Assembly (NCBI GenBank): GCA_002946415.1
Contig: NJPS01000048.1
Location: 372,001-436,000, forward strand
Source of the DNA: Rutstroemia sp. NJR-2017a BVV2
Lineage: Eukaryota > Ascomycota > Leotiomycetes > Helotiales > Rutstroemiaceae
Length of the DNA: 64,000 nt
Reading direction: 5' to 3'
Part shown: positions 1 to 11,344 of the stretch, in pieces
Layout of the letters: each line of letters opens with the position of its first letter
How positions within the stretch are numbered: position 1 is the first letter of the stretch
The notes under the pieces: generated by a model
Told to the model about the DNA's origin: nothing
The model's input: the letters and a program-made list of their open reading frames with translations, nothing else
Database searches by the model: none
Program-made: the position numbers and the translations under genes

Positions 1-3000
1 ACCTCTTCTGAAGGAACGAGCTTCAGCAAGCTCCCTCTCGCCACAAAATGGATCCTTTAGAAAGGAAAGCTGGGTTTGCGCGCCCTTGATCGTAAGTTGG
101 GAGGTGTATTACGATGAAGTTGGTGGTGCATTCATGCATTACGTACTAAGCTAAGATAGTTGTGCGTGTGCGTGTGTGTGAGGTGATTATACTAGTAGAT
201 GACAATGTTTATTTGCTGTTGTCATTTCTTTTCTTATACTCACTCACTGCTGTCGATATTCACAGTTCTGAGTAGGGATCGGCGCGAACTCATTCATCAG
301 TGTGCGAGCTTTTAGTTTGCATATGGTATATTTCGGTTTCGAGCTCTTGGGCTCAGGAAGTCATGGGACTGTGATCATCTTTAGGGCACTGACTGTCTGA
401 TTCTGCGTAGGATGGGGGTGGATGGGGAGGGTTTATATAGTACGTTGGATGGGGTTGGGGTGAGCTAGGGGTTCGATGGGTAGGGTATGGTGAATTAATT
501 GCACGGTGAGGGCTTGCGAGTGCGGGGCGACTTGTTGATTGGGCTGAGGAAGAATGAGCTGATTCTTGTGAGAAGTCACTTGATCATTCACTGTGTGTCC
601 AGGGAAGGGGGTTCGAGAACTATTGGGATGAGCGTATATAAGTAGTATTGGACAGACAGTGGAGAATTATCAGATTCATGAGCACTCCTAGAGAACGAGG
701 AGGAAACGCAAGGCAAAAGAGCGCCTAGGGAGTCCGGCATATTGGAACTGAATTCCTGTGCTTTTGTACATTCAGGAGACGAGAAGTACGTCTGCTGTTT
801 GCCATTCTTGAGGAGTTATAATTTCGTTGTGGACTTCTGGCCGCGTTTTGCTGTTGTCGATTTACGGGACTGTCATCAATTTTGCGCTGTCGTTGTTGGT
901 TTGATTGCTGTTGTTGTCGTTTAGATGCATGCGAATATGACGGTGCGTGGTGTGGGTTGAACCTCTCAACTGTAGCATCACTCATTCCTCAATGTAAGGA
1001 ATCATGCTTAGCTAAGTAGGGCTTGTCAACAGCTGATTCAATCTGGATGTACAGACTCATCAGACTTCTCAACCATGGCATCAATCACTTCTAATATAGT
1101 AGCCCGCTCTTCGATCTAATATCATTAAATCCATATTACTTGGCTGGCGGTGATCCGGTGATGAATCCCATGTCATTTGGTGAATAAACCGACGAATGGG
1201 CCTTCACTCCTGTGTTTTTGAGAGGATTCCATATTGGTGAATCTAGCTGACACTCCGCTTCTTTCTCAGCAATGTGTATAAAAGGCACCCGAGACTCTAA
1301 AAGCTAAGAGTATGCTACGCCTGACTACCGAGTCGCAGACTTTTATGCGCATATACAAGACGTCATGCCACTTCTGAAGGTATTTTCATCAGGGTAGAAA
1401 CGATAGGGCGACGACGATAAGTACGAGAGAAAATAGCAGCAATGTGAGCTGCAGAAGTTCTGGGTTTCAAGCATGGTCATCGAAGTCGATATTGCTGTCA
1501 CTTGTTCCATTCTTACTGTCTTTCTTCGTCCAAATACTCTTACTGTCATCGCGCGATTCGTCATGTGTCGCTATCATTCTCATACCCGCAAGAGAGAGTG
1601 CACAGGACTTGGCTGGTGTCTTTGCCCGCCACTCGCCGCGGGTGTGTCCACGCAAGCCATTGGGCAATGCATCTTCTCCTGTACCTGACTCCGTGTTTGT
1701 TTTCGAGTCTGTCGTTCCGGAGACACCGCAGCAGGAGCTGAAATAGAAGCCCTGCCATAGACTCATGACTAACTTGTCATCTGCTGGGAGTGAATTTCTG
1801 AAGCTCGGGATGGGAGGGAATGAGATGATATGGTGAATGCTAGGCTAGTATCATATGCAGGGGGCGCGTGGGAAATATATATAAGATTTCGGAAAGTTCT
1901 CAGTTCTGGTTCTGCAGCTCTAGTGTGAGACGCTACAACTTGATGTCCTCTGTGAGCGTAGCAGTGTAGTTGAATTATCGCCGCCCGAGAGCTCGAGTTG
2001 AGTATCCTCACACTATTCCTACATGAAGATGGATACAATTTTCATCTAGTACAGAAAGAGCATTCATGTTGTCAGATAAAGTTTGCTCACTGCCATCGAA
2101 TTATTCTATCCGCTGTCATCTCGCTTCCTAATATACTTCCGCAACGAAGAAGTTCATGTACCTCTGTGTTTAGATTAGATGCCTCACACAGTCGACAGAA
2201 GCTTCGTAACTCCTCCCCTCCCCATTGTGCATTATTGAAAGACACTGGCTCCAATTAACCATCTCCCGAATAGACCAGGTGTGGAGGGACTTATATAGAT
2301 GAATATTCCACACTAGAGTATCGCGCTTGTCTACCCTGTAGTGTGGCAGATTACGCAGCATCAATCAGAATAGCTCGCCTACGTGAAGAGGTGAATCTCG
2401 CCGCCGAACTCACTGCATTGTGGACCAAGGCATGAAACCCAGAACGGCCCACTCAAGAAGAATGGAAGTGAATTACCTGTAACCGGGGGCAAGAACGACT
2501 AGTTAGTAGTTTATATAAAGGGTTGATTCTCGCATTAGCAATCCACAGATCAGTCAAAGAGTGCTCTACAAAGTCAATGTGAGCATTTTGACCTACTATG
2601 CTCTGTGCACAATGGTATCACAAAGTTGATTGATACAGGTTGTCAATCTGAGGACTTTGGTTATGTCCTTGCTTTCTTACTTTTATTGTCGCTGCTGCTG
2701 CTGTCGTCATTGATTTCCAACGCTGTCGCTAGGGGACAAGTGTTGTTATTCTACTTTTTCATGCTGTCGTCTCTACCCTTCATTGCCGTTTGCTATATTC
2801 TCTCCTGTCCGTACGTCTACGTCTTATGAACTAACCAGTCATATACGTGGAAAGTCAGGAAGAACGAGGGGCAGAAGATCTACTGCACCTGCTGGGATTC
2901 GCCAAGTTTAATCGTCCCTTTGTCTGAGGAATAGTATTCATCTCGATGTCAGAAAGTCAATATAGTCTCTCTGGTTGAATTGGTCTCCACAAGTTTCCCA

Positions 3001-4300
3001 GATCTGATTCACTTTCGACGAATGCAGTATGGTGTGTTACTTATCTTGGTCTGAAATACAGCAGCCGAGATTTGTTTTTTGAGAATGGATCTGGGAGGAA
3101 TATAAATGTAGTTGTCACATCTTGCACTGAAGTTTTGACAGCTGCGCAGTATGATGTAAGCTTCGTCAACAATCTTTGCTATGCCTTCAGCAAGGTCAAG
3201 TCAATACTAGCAGAGATCTCAAGAAGTCGACTTCAACGAAGCAAAGCTCGAGAGTTCCTTCAGTACCGACGAGGTCGTCGCTTGCATGGGAATAACATTT
3301 CGAAGATGTAGGCGAAGAGTAAATGCTGGTTTTTGGACTTCCACCGTTGTCATTATATCATTGTCATTGTCACCTTTTCGATTCACTTACTTTTGTTGTT
3401 GTGTATGGATCGACCTCTCGATTCTCCTTATGCCGTACCACCCGGTCTTCTGCCTTCGCTTTTGTCACTGCATCTGCAGGATGAGTATCACCATCAACCC
3501 ACTTCACTTCTGCGATCTCGCGTCTTTCGTATGACCAACGCAATACAATAATATTCAGAGCCGGGCGTGGTTAATTTATAGATAATACTACATCGTAATA
3601 TCCACGTGAGTTGCGAGAGAGGTCTAGCGAATGAAGCGAATTGCCATGCAACCAAGCATCATTAACCAACAATGATAGAGGAAGCATATGACAGGAGGCC
3701 ACGATTCCACGGAAGGTAAGTTTTGATCTTATGCATCACTAAAATTCACTACTTCTCCGTATCACAGCCCAAAGTCCTTGTCTTAGATAATCATCAGAGT
3801 ATTTAAATATCATCTAGAGGCTAAAGTGAAAGGAGCAGATTTTGCATATATTGCGACGATGAGCCAGGGGGGTGAAGCATTAAAGTCTAGATCAAGGAAA
3901 CACCATCACTGAAGCCTCCAACTACAAAGCTTTGAGGCGTTTATATCTTGTGGTGAGCCTTCTCCCGAGGAACTTCGCTGGCACTCAACTTTTCTTGCTG
4001 TTATCCCGGTTTATCATCGTCGTTTGCTTCATTGTTGTCGTTCTTCCATCCATTATCAGCAGTCGTCAAGAGTCGTCATATGACATAGATGACCGTCAAT
4101 TCCGGCGAATGGCAGTAATCAGGAAAGATATACTTCGAACTGCGGAACGCTGCTAGGGTTCTGACACCCAAGACACTGGTGACTTGGTGAATGTATCTGT
4201 GGGTTCAACCTCTAAACCGTAGCACTAAATCACACTCAAATGGGAGGTTGATTCTTCAAAACTTTGGGGGGGGAAGTAGGCCATTATATAGTTGGACCTA
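1..4300. repeat. Array of diverged ~0.6-0.7 kb TATA + GTC-tract units
   Basis: Seven copies of a weakly conserved module lie head to tail. Each full copy has a TATA-like box on the + strand and, 165-245 bp later, a tract rich in the word YTGTCRYT. TATA-like boxes start at 635 (TATATAAG), 1279 (TATAAAAG), 1878 (TATATAAG), 2512 (TATATAAAG), 3100 (TATAAATG) and 3800 (TATTTAAATAT). Tracts lie near 200-262, 850-920, 1489-1575, 2068-2135, 2676-2810, 3343-3480 and 3995-4075. Tract spacing is about 590-670 bp. Four copies share a G-GGACTT-like block just before the tract (about 828, 2649, 3334, 3967). Copies at 954 and 4201 share a GGGTTSAACCTCT block after it. No conserved protein frame runs through the units, though the tracts create hydrophobic chance ORFs. 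The array probably continues left of the window. It could be a family of non-coding transcription units, decayed tandem duplicates of a small gene, or a decayed satellite. Confidence 0.5.
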
Positions 4301-6000
4301 CGCCTCTGTACCGATTTAGCTCTAACTAATCATATTGGATGCCCTTCATAGGCGTACACCGCACGACTGATACTATACCGAATATGATTCCGACAGCGTC
4401 GTTGCTTGCCGCATGAAGAATGTAGGATCTTGTGACTTTTATACATGGACTTCCAATCAACCTGTCGCAGCTGCTTCATCTCACTAGAAATCGCGAGGGA
4501 AAGCATCTACCCCGCGCGTAGTCGTTTACATGGCGGGGTGCATACAACGTCCCTAACTTCGATTCTAATCAAAGAATTGAGTTCCCGATAACTTCGAGAT
4601 TTTGATTCGCAATATCCTACCAACTCCCCTAGAAACCGTGCATCTAAAAATTGGGCGTTTGGTGTTGAGGACGGTGGAGTGCATGGTGGTCGCTGTTGGT
4701 TGTTGCCTGGCTTACATAATTTAGCTGTCAGCATTGACGCAGATCATCGATGCCAGCGAGGTCCGTTTTTAAGCCTCAGGAATAAAGGCACAATGGGAGG
4801 GAGCCGAAGGGCTCAGCAGCAGCTGAAAAGTCGAAATTGGTTTCATCACACGTCCTCGAGTATCCAAGCTTTTTTCTTTTCATCATAAGCGCCCTTTCCC
4901 TTCCCACCTATAACGTCCAAGCTCGCTCTCGGAAGAGGGGCAAGAGGAAAGAAGCAAGACAAATCAGAATGCCTCGTTTCGCTCCGTGCCCCGTAGGAAT
5001 GAATTGCAAGCGTATCGTATCACTTCGAATCGCAAGGTTTTATTCGTTTCATCCAACACGAGCATGAGTATGTCATCTGGAATAGGCATCATCGCCGGCT
5101 GATCATCACCATGTCGTGGCATGAATGGGCGGCAAAGGGCAAAGACCTGGATTGATATGCGACTTGAGAAGTTAAGGCATGTCTGCGGAGTAACTCTTCA
5201 CGGGCGTTCATGCAGTGAGGCCAGGCCAGCAAAGTGGGGGAATGCTTACCAAGAAGCCGTTGGCTTTTCTTTGTGCGATTGAGTTACTTCGTGCTGCTTC
5301 GTACTGCTTCGCACGCGTGCTACTCTCGCCACACGAAAGCGTAACATCGGGAATCTGAGGGGATTGGACGCTTGCGTTGGACGGCCCGTTTTCTGCCGGA
5401 TAACTACTCGCTGACGGATACGGAATGCTTTACCAGCCAAATTCCTCCCTCACCTCATGCCGCACAATTTCAATACTGTAGACCACTTTAGATAACATGT
5501 GATATTGATCTTCTCGTCGCTTGGCTATGTAATCATACTTCGAAGTACGAAGTACCTTTGTGCACAAAATAGTCCATCTCATTCCAAGTCATTCCACGCC
5601 ATTAAATATATTGTCCGTATGGCCGCCCGTAGGCAAAGAATCAAGAATGGCCACAGCCGGTCCAAAAGTGGTTTTGCCCTGATCCGATCTAAATTCCTCC
5701 AAATTCCATTATTCAGTTGGGACCCGGCGTTAAGCTAACGCTGCAGCTAAACTTCTTTCGGTCTAGAGCGGAAACTGAATTTCGGATCTTGCTCTGCTAG
5801 AGTTTTCAGCGTTTACTTACAAAGGGACATGTGTTGACTGACGCCTTTGCTTTTGATTTCTTTCACTCCACAAACACATCACACAATTCTGTTGTTCCGC
5901 TTGCGAAACGTTGTACTACGGGAGGTCGAAGGAAGACGGAAGTCGTAGCTGTTGTTGAAGGAAGGAAGGATATATCAAAAGAAAGAATCTAAGAAAGGAA
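4301..6000. other. Gene-free spacer and upstream region of the zinc-knuckle gene
   Basis: I see no supportable coding region here. Two small local repeats are visible: an 11-bp word around CTTCGTRCTG repeated about three times at 5289-5320, and a short palindromic CTTCGAAGTACGAAGTAC at 5530-5550. The last few hundred bases (about 5850-6020) are purine-rich and look like the transcript leader of the next gene. Confidence 0.4.
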
Positions 6001-6654
6001 GAGGGAATAGGAACATTTCCTGTAAGTTAGCACCTGCGTTCTCTCCCTTCCCTTGATCGTTGGTTGGCTTGGATAAGCTGTCCGAAAATGAAATGAGAAT
6101 CTTGAGGAAAAGAGAGGGACGGTCGCCTATTGGGCGGCTGTACTACCTCTTGGGTGAATTATCTGTTTGCTTTTGATCCGAGAGAAAGAGAGCTGGTGGC
6201 ACATCTGCTTCTTGGATGCGATATCTGTCAAAACCCCCGATCTTCTCAACTGCAGAACCATACTGTACGACGACGACTATATACCTACGGGCTATCGAAA
6301 TCATCGCAGTCGAAGGGCGCATCGACAGAATACCATCTTGCGTACCTGTCCGTCCTATCTATCCCACGTCGCACAAGATTTATGCATCCTGCAGCCTGAC
6401 GGATGCTGGTCATGCAACGTTCGCTCTGTGATTATCCCATCCCCGAAGTGCCCTGATCGGCAAATATCCTAATAGCCTCGTCGAATATCGCAGAGATGTC
6501 CGCTACGTCAGTTGAGGACTGGTTGAGATCGGACGAAGCAGATGAGCCACCACACAGATGCAGGAAGATTGTTAAGGAATGGACAACGGAGAACGGCGCA
6601 TTTGTTACATGCCGTGCTGATAATGGAATACAACAGACACATCGATTAGTAGCC
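6001..6654 (+). promoter_or_regulatory. Likely 5' leader with a long 5'UTR intron
   Basis: A good splice donor (CTGTAAGTT) occurs at about 6019-6027 in a purine-rich leader. An acceptor-like CAG or TAG lies shortly before the ATG at 6655. This suggests a 5'UTR intron of about 0.6 kb. An ATG at 6496 is in frame with the main start and open for 53 codons, so an N-terminally extended product is formally possible. The retained start gives the usual family N-terminus, with the first knuckle at residue 9. RNA evidence would settle it. Confidence 0.4.
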
Positions 6655-7722
6655 ATGTCTTCGTTATCTCGTCGTGCTTGCTACAAGTGAGTTTCCTCCA
6701 CTTCCGAAGTTTCGACGATGGTGGGGTCGAGATTTGGCATTTCTGGGATGCTCGATGACGATCGTTCTAAGAAATGTTACATTTCTCTGCCCCGGCTTCG
6801 ATTTTGTGAAAATTGGCAGGTTGCTAATCTTCACGTTTACAGGTGCGGAAACGTTGGTCATTATGCCGAAGTTTGCTCTTCTGCTGAACGCCTTTGCTAC
6901 AATTGTGAGTCAACACTGATGAATCCATCAACATATCCATATCAACACCTTTACTAACCGTTTACTCTTGCAGGCAAGCAACCAGGTACGCTTCATACCG
7001 CGGCGCACAACTTTTTGTCATACTGATATGTTGTAGGACATGAATCGAATGGTTGTCCATTGCCAAGAACAACTGAGGCCAAGCAGTGTTACCACTGCCA
7101 AGGTCTAGGACACGTTCAGGCCGATTGCCCAACTCTCCGTATCAGCGGAGCTGGATCCAGCGGTCGTTGCTACAACTGTGGTATGGTCGGACATTTGGCC
7201 CGTTCCTGCCCAACTCCAGCTGGTGTCATGCCAGGTGCCGGTCGTGGACTCGGTGCTCCTCGTGGAGGATTCGGTGGAGGGTTCGCTCCCCGAGGTGGTT
7301 TCGGTGGACCTGGTGGACCTCGCCCTGCCACTTGCTACAAGGTAATTCCCGCCTCACTTTCATTGTGGATCACGATCTGGTCATTTATTACTTATCTTCC
7401 TATTATTCAACACACACTCTTGCAAAGCGTTTAGAATGAAACGATGCTAACAATTCTACAGTGCGGTGGTCCAAACCACTTCGCTCGTGACTGCCAGGCA
7501 CAAGCTATGAAGTGCTATGCTTGCGGAAGGACTGGTCATAGCTCTCGCGAATGTACCAGCCCCAACGGTGGTGTAAACAAGACTGGAAAGGCTTGTTACA
7601 CGTGCGGCGAGGATGGCCACATTGCACGTGAATGCCCCGCACCAAAGGGCCTCAACGGAAACATTTCCGGAGAGGGTGCCGACCTCGGTGCACCTGTTGC
7701 CCCAGTTGCACCTGTCGCATAG
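6655..7722 (+). CDS. Seven-CCHC zinc-knuckle nucleic-acid-binding protein (Gis2/Byr3/CNBP family)
   Basis: Five coding exons: 6655-6686, 6843-6904, 6974-6985, 7037-7341 and 7462-7722, giving 223 aa. All introns are GT-AG and the frame closes. The protein has seven CX2CX4HX4C zinc knuckles, of the form CYKCGNVGHYAEVC. Four come before and three after an Arg/Gly-rich linker (GRGLGAPRGGFGGGF). The tail is short and Ala/Pro/Val-rich. This is the CNBP/Gis2/Byr3 arrangement: small cytoplasmic proteins of tandem knuckles with an RGG patch that bind single-stranded nucleic acid and mRNA and associate with translating ribosomes. The third coding exon is only 12 nt, which is unusual but needed to complete knuckle two (CYNCKQPGHESNGC). 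Binding targets cannot be read from sequence. Confidence in family is very high and in exon structure high. Confidence 0.95.
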
Positions 7723-8446
7723 ATCTTCGGTTCTGACAATGTTCGATAGACCCAGATGAACTATCGATTATTGCCTTCATGCACGTGTTCATCGTGTTTT
7801 CATTTTTCTCATTTGTACTTTGGACATATCATCGATCCTGGGTCGTCCACTCGTTCTGCATATTTTGCTCGGCATACGAAGATCGATATTTTATTTACAT
7901 TCACGGATTGCTTCTTGCTCGGCGCCTGGTCTTTTTTCCCAAAATTTTTGACATGCACTCTCGAAGGACAAAAAGCATTTTTGCACGATATTCATTTCCT
8001 TCCTTTTACGAACTGGCAACCCGGTAAATACCTACAAAATACCTTTGACGACGTGGAGCCATATTTCCTGTGGTTTTTATATGAAAAGATAGATTTTCGC
8101 AATTGCAAAAATGGCAGACATAACGATCTATCTTATTTTTAGTGTGTGATGGGCTCGTCACATTCTTGGGAAATCTAATCACATGAAATGAGAACGAGGC
8201 TGAGACGGAGGGAGGGAATGATGGGGTAGTGAAGCAGATTACACAAAGTTGGACGGGCGATGGATGACAAGGAAAGGTTAGGAGCGAGGATGGACATGGA
8301 AGGGGTGGAAAATGAGGAGATTGAGGTCAATTTGTGGGGATGAAAAAGACCGCCGATACCAGTAGCAGTGTGATTGAGTATATGTATTTGGATGCTGTGT
8401 CTAAGTTTCTCAACTCAAGTTCCCAGTATCATAGAATCAGAAAAAG
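7723..8446 (+). other. 3'UTR and spacer
   Basis: T-rich sequence to about 8140, followed by a purine-rich stretch to about 8330, fits the 3'UTR of the zinc-knuckle gene and a spacer. ORFs of 82-128 codons here have no recognisable content and are T-rich by composition. Confidence 0.4.
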
Positions 8447-9163
8447 GTGTGCTGTGTATCGTATTTTATGGTCTGGTTCTTCGATGCATGTGGATGCGAT
8501 GTCATGTGGATGCGATGTCATGTGAATGCGATGTCATGTGGTGATGTGCGTACAGGCAATTGGGTTGCAACTGTTTCCGCGAGGTTCTATTGCTTTGTCG
8601 GCGAATGGATATTGCTGTCGCAGAGGTACCTTCAAGGAAGGTTGCCAACCTGCTTTCTCCTATCCGAACCTTCTTATGACCAAAATAGACCATGCCGTTC
8701 CAAACCAAAGCGAAGAACCATTACGGAAGAATTATCCGAACTAGTAGAAGTCGTCGAAAGTCTACGGCTTTTATCTTCTAGCATAGACTCAACCACTCCA
8801 GCGCACATCGACCGCATATCCACAAGCGTCCTCATCTCCAGCACGGAATTCAAACTCCTCCGGCTCAGCCCCTCTACTTTACCCAGCTCAACCTCAACAC
8901 CCCTCCGTCTCGGTACTGCCTTGCATCTCTACCTGTACCTCACGATCTGCGATATCCCGCCTACCCAACAGCTTATCCGGCGACTGCTACGACGTCTACG
9001 TGACTCGCTGGAGCCACAGATCCTGGGTTTCTGGACTGTGGATCAAGAGCGTCGGGTCTGGCTGCTGTGGATACTGGTTGTGCGGGTGGCTGCAGAGAGG
9101 TTTGAAGATCGGTGTCGGTGGATGAGGGGTGTGCGGACGGTTGAGGGGATGCTGGGGGTGTAG
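8447..9163 (+). pseudogene. Probable remnant of a fungal transcription-factor C-terminal region
   Basis: A 238-codon open frame. Its first ~70 codons cross the 16-bp minisatellite and have no protein-like signal. From about residue 90 it looks real: an amphipathic stretch (ELSELVEVVESLRLL), then a Leu-rich region (LGTALHLYLYLTICDIPP, then LIRRLLRRLRDSLE) and a Trp-containing end (ERRVWLLWILVVRVAAERF). This composition and spacing resemble the C-terminal part of fungus-specific transcription-factor-like proteins, but there is no Zn2Cys6 or other DNA-binding motif upstream. I infer a 5'-truncated gene fragment. An orphan gene or a last exon of an unseen multi-exon gene are alternatives. The G-rich block starts right at its end. 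Confidence 0.35.
8487..8541. repeat. 16-bp minisatellite, ~3.4 copies
   Basis: The unit CATGTGGATGCGATGT is repeated at 8487, 8503 and 8519 (one substitution), with a partial copy from 8535. It lies inside the 5' part of the open frame at 8447-9163, which argues that the beginning of that frame is not ancestral coding sequence. Confidence 0.9.
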
Positions 9164-9265
9164 GGGAAGGGGAGTGGGGGGGTGTGGTTGGGTGGAGAAG
9201 GGGTGTAGGGAGGGGTTTGGGGTGGTTTGGGGGAGGGGGGAGTGGGATGGGGTAGTGAGGGGGAT
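9140..9265 (+). other. G-rich block with G-quadruplex potential
   Basis: More than ten runs of three or more G occur on the + strand within about 125 bp, between the fragment at 8447-9163 and the 3' end of the DUF427 gene. The spacing between runs is short (1-7 nt), which is the pattern needed for intramolecular G-quadruplexes. On the minus strand it is C-rich and would lie just downstream of the DUF427 stop codon, possibly in its 3'UTR or terminator region. Confidence 0.6.
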
Positions 9266-9422
9266 ATATAGTGGTTGAAGTATGAGGGTTGGAGCTTGGG
9301 TGCTTGGATGTGGTGAAGAGACAGTTGATTTGGACCTCGTTATTGATTAACCATTTCCATACCCCTCAACAGACATTCCCTTCATGCAAAAGCATGCGAA
9401 AGAAGAAATTACCACCCAACCA

Positions 9423-10388
9423 TTAGCACTTGCTCCTTCCTCTCCCCGTGTCCATATCTCCATTCTGCTCAACCCCATCCAATTCAGGCTCCTCCAGTGC
9501 TGCAAATTCTTCCTCATCACTCACAGTAACATCGCACTTCTCCGCATAAAAGCACACCATCCCAGCTATTCCCACACTCTCCGCTGTCGGATACTCATAC
9601 CACCATACTAAATCCCTATACACTTTTCCACCTATCACCACGTCGTAGTAGTTCGCCATACCTTTGTACGGACACTTCGTCGTCGTCACGCTGGGTTTAA
9701 GATATTGCATTTGCACCTTCTCACCCGTCAGCTACAACCTTCCATCCGCCATTCTTTCCACCAAAATGAAGAATTCAAAGAGAAAGAACCAACATACACT
9801 CGTCTTCGGCATATAATACCTCGTCCTCAACCCCGTCTCATACAAAAACCTACACCCCGCACTCTCCGCCACTAGCGTCCCCTCCACCTCCACCCTCACC
9901 CGCCTACTACTCCCCAGCACATCGACGCGCACAAACGGACTCCGTGGGTGTTCGCCATACACCTGTACATCCTCTTCGAACCACGCATCCATGGCTGAAA
10001 ACGGGATCCGCACATACCCGTCCAGTTTCCCGCACGTGAAGATCACGACGTCGTCGATGGAGCGGTCAGCGACGGACAGCACGGCGTGTTGCGCGGACCC
10101 GTGCACGTTCGATGCGTCGAGGATGGGGAAGGGGGTCGTGGGGATCAGGTACGAGGGGGAGATGCTCGTTACGGGGAGGTAGTATTGCGGATAGTGGGGG
10201 TTTTCCCAGACGTAGAGCGCGGAGGTGGTGCGGGCGATGAGGTGCCCGGAGAAGTAGGTGCGGATGAGACGGGTGGTGGGGAGGGTTTTGTGCGGGCCGG
10301 TGGTGAGGAGGGTGGTTATGGTTTTGCTGGGGGGAAGGTTAGATGGTGTGGAAGGGGAGGGGGAAGGGAGATTGATGTACTCTGTCAT
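9423..10388 (-). CDS. DUF427 (NTP_transf_9) domain protein
   Basis: Two exons, 10388-9798 and 9731-9423, separated by a 66-nt GTATGT...TAG intron, encode 299 aa. The start at 10388 has a good AAAATGA context. The open frame continues upstream to 10457, so a longer form is possible. The protein carries two DUF427 signatures. The N-terminal half has RTYFSGHLIARTTSALYVWE and RYYMP. The C-terminal half has TKCPYKGMANYYDV followed by VWWYEYP and GMVCFYAEKCDV. DUF427 proteins are small beta-barrel proteins of unknown biochemical function, common in fungi and bacteria. Their substrate is not established, so I assign no reaction. The acidic C-terminus (SDEEEFAALEEPELDG) is typical of fungal members. 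No signal peptide is present, and a cytosolic location is inferred. Confidence 0.9.
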
Positions 10389-11344
10389 TTTAACTTCGGC
10401 TACTTTCCCTTCAATACTGATTGATGGATAGATTGAAAAACAGCTGATCACAAGCAATATCGCAGATAGCTCTTCTTTCCCGTGCTCTCCGGTCCTGACT
10501 TGATTTACTCTGCACTGGTATATCCTAACTCTTGTCCTTGCAAGTTCAATCCGGAACTTCCGAAAAGAGGTTATAAGTTATAAGTTATATCAAGCACTCA
10601 ATACACCAACGGAACCAAATCGACTTCTTTTCACTCACTCTTAAGTTCAGAGGTTGAATAGCGTATAATATATAAAATATAGTCAGACCACATCGATTTG
10701 ATTCCCAGAATCCTTATCAGCTCTTATATATCCATCACTCCACTCCCTACCTGCATATCTACCTTCTCTTCCCCTCAAAATATGCAGGCGCACTGATGAT
10801 TCATTCATCCCCTCCTCTCAGAAGAAGGCAAACGTTAAGTAAACGTCCAGTCTTTGTCACCCTTCGCGCATATGCTCAAAGAGGCAATTTTCTCTTGACC
10901 GGAATGGACTGCGCCTCTTTGAGTTGAGGAGATGCGGGGAAGAGGTGAAGATGATTGTCAGAAGTTAGATGCCTATGAAATAAGGCTGTACTCGAGAAAA
11001 GACCACTATTTGGGATAGATATTTGTAAAAACTTTTGATATTGAGATTTTGATAGCCAAGAGATAGAATTATATTCTGAAGTAAGTTTTAAGCTGATATC
11101 ACAGATATAAAATTTATTGTGGATTTTGTGAATAGCAGAAGACATTTTAATATATTATCTTTTTCAGATATTCGATTGATTAGTCATCTTCCGTCATTCT
11201 CTGCCCTCTCAAAAAATAATCCAACCTCACCATCTCCAAGAGCTCAATCAATCAACCCCTCACTCGAAAACCCATTTCAAACGACACAACTTGATCCAAA
11301 CCAATTGTTGTTTCTCATCCTTTACATACAAACAAAAGCGAAAT
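10389..11344. other. AT-rich divergent intergenic region
   Basis: This AT-rich spacer separates the divergently transcribed DUF427 and Tom6-like genes and presumably holds both promoters. A TATA-like TATAATATATAAAATATAG lies at about 10663-10681. No ORF with recognisable content is present. An 89-codon minus-strand ORF at 10876-11145 has no protein-like signal. Confidence 0.4.

Noticed and set aside
8447..8700. N-terminal part of the open frame at 8447 as true protein
   Set aside because: It is the translation of a 16-bp minisatellite and has no protein-like signal.
10086..10424. 112-codon plus-strand ORF opposite the DUF427 gene
   Set aside because: It is the antisense shadow of a conserved coding exon.
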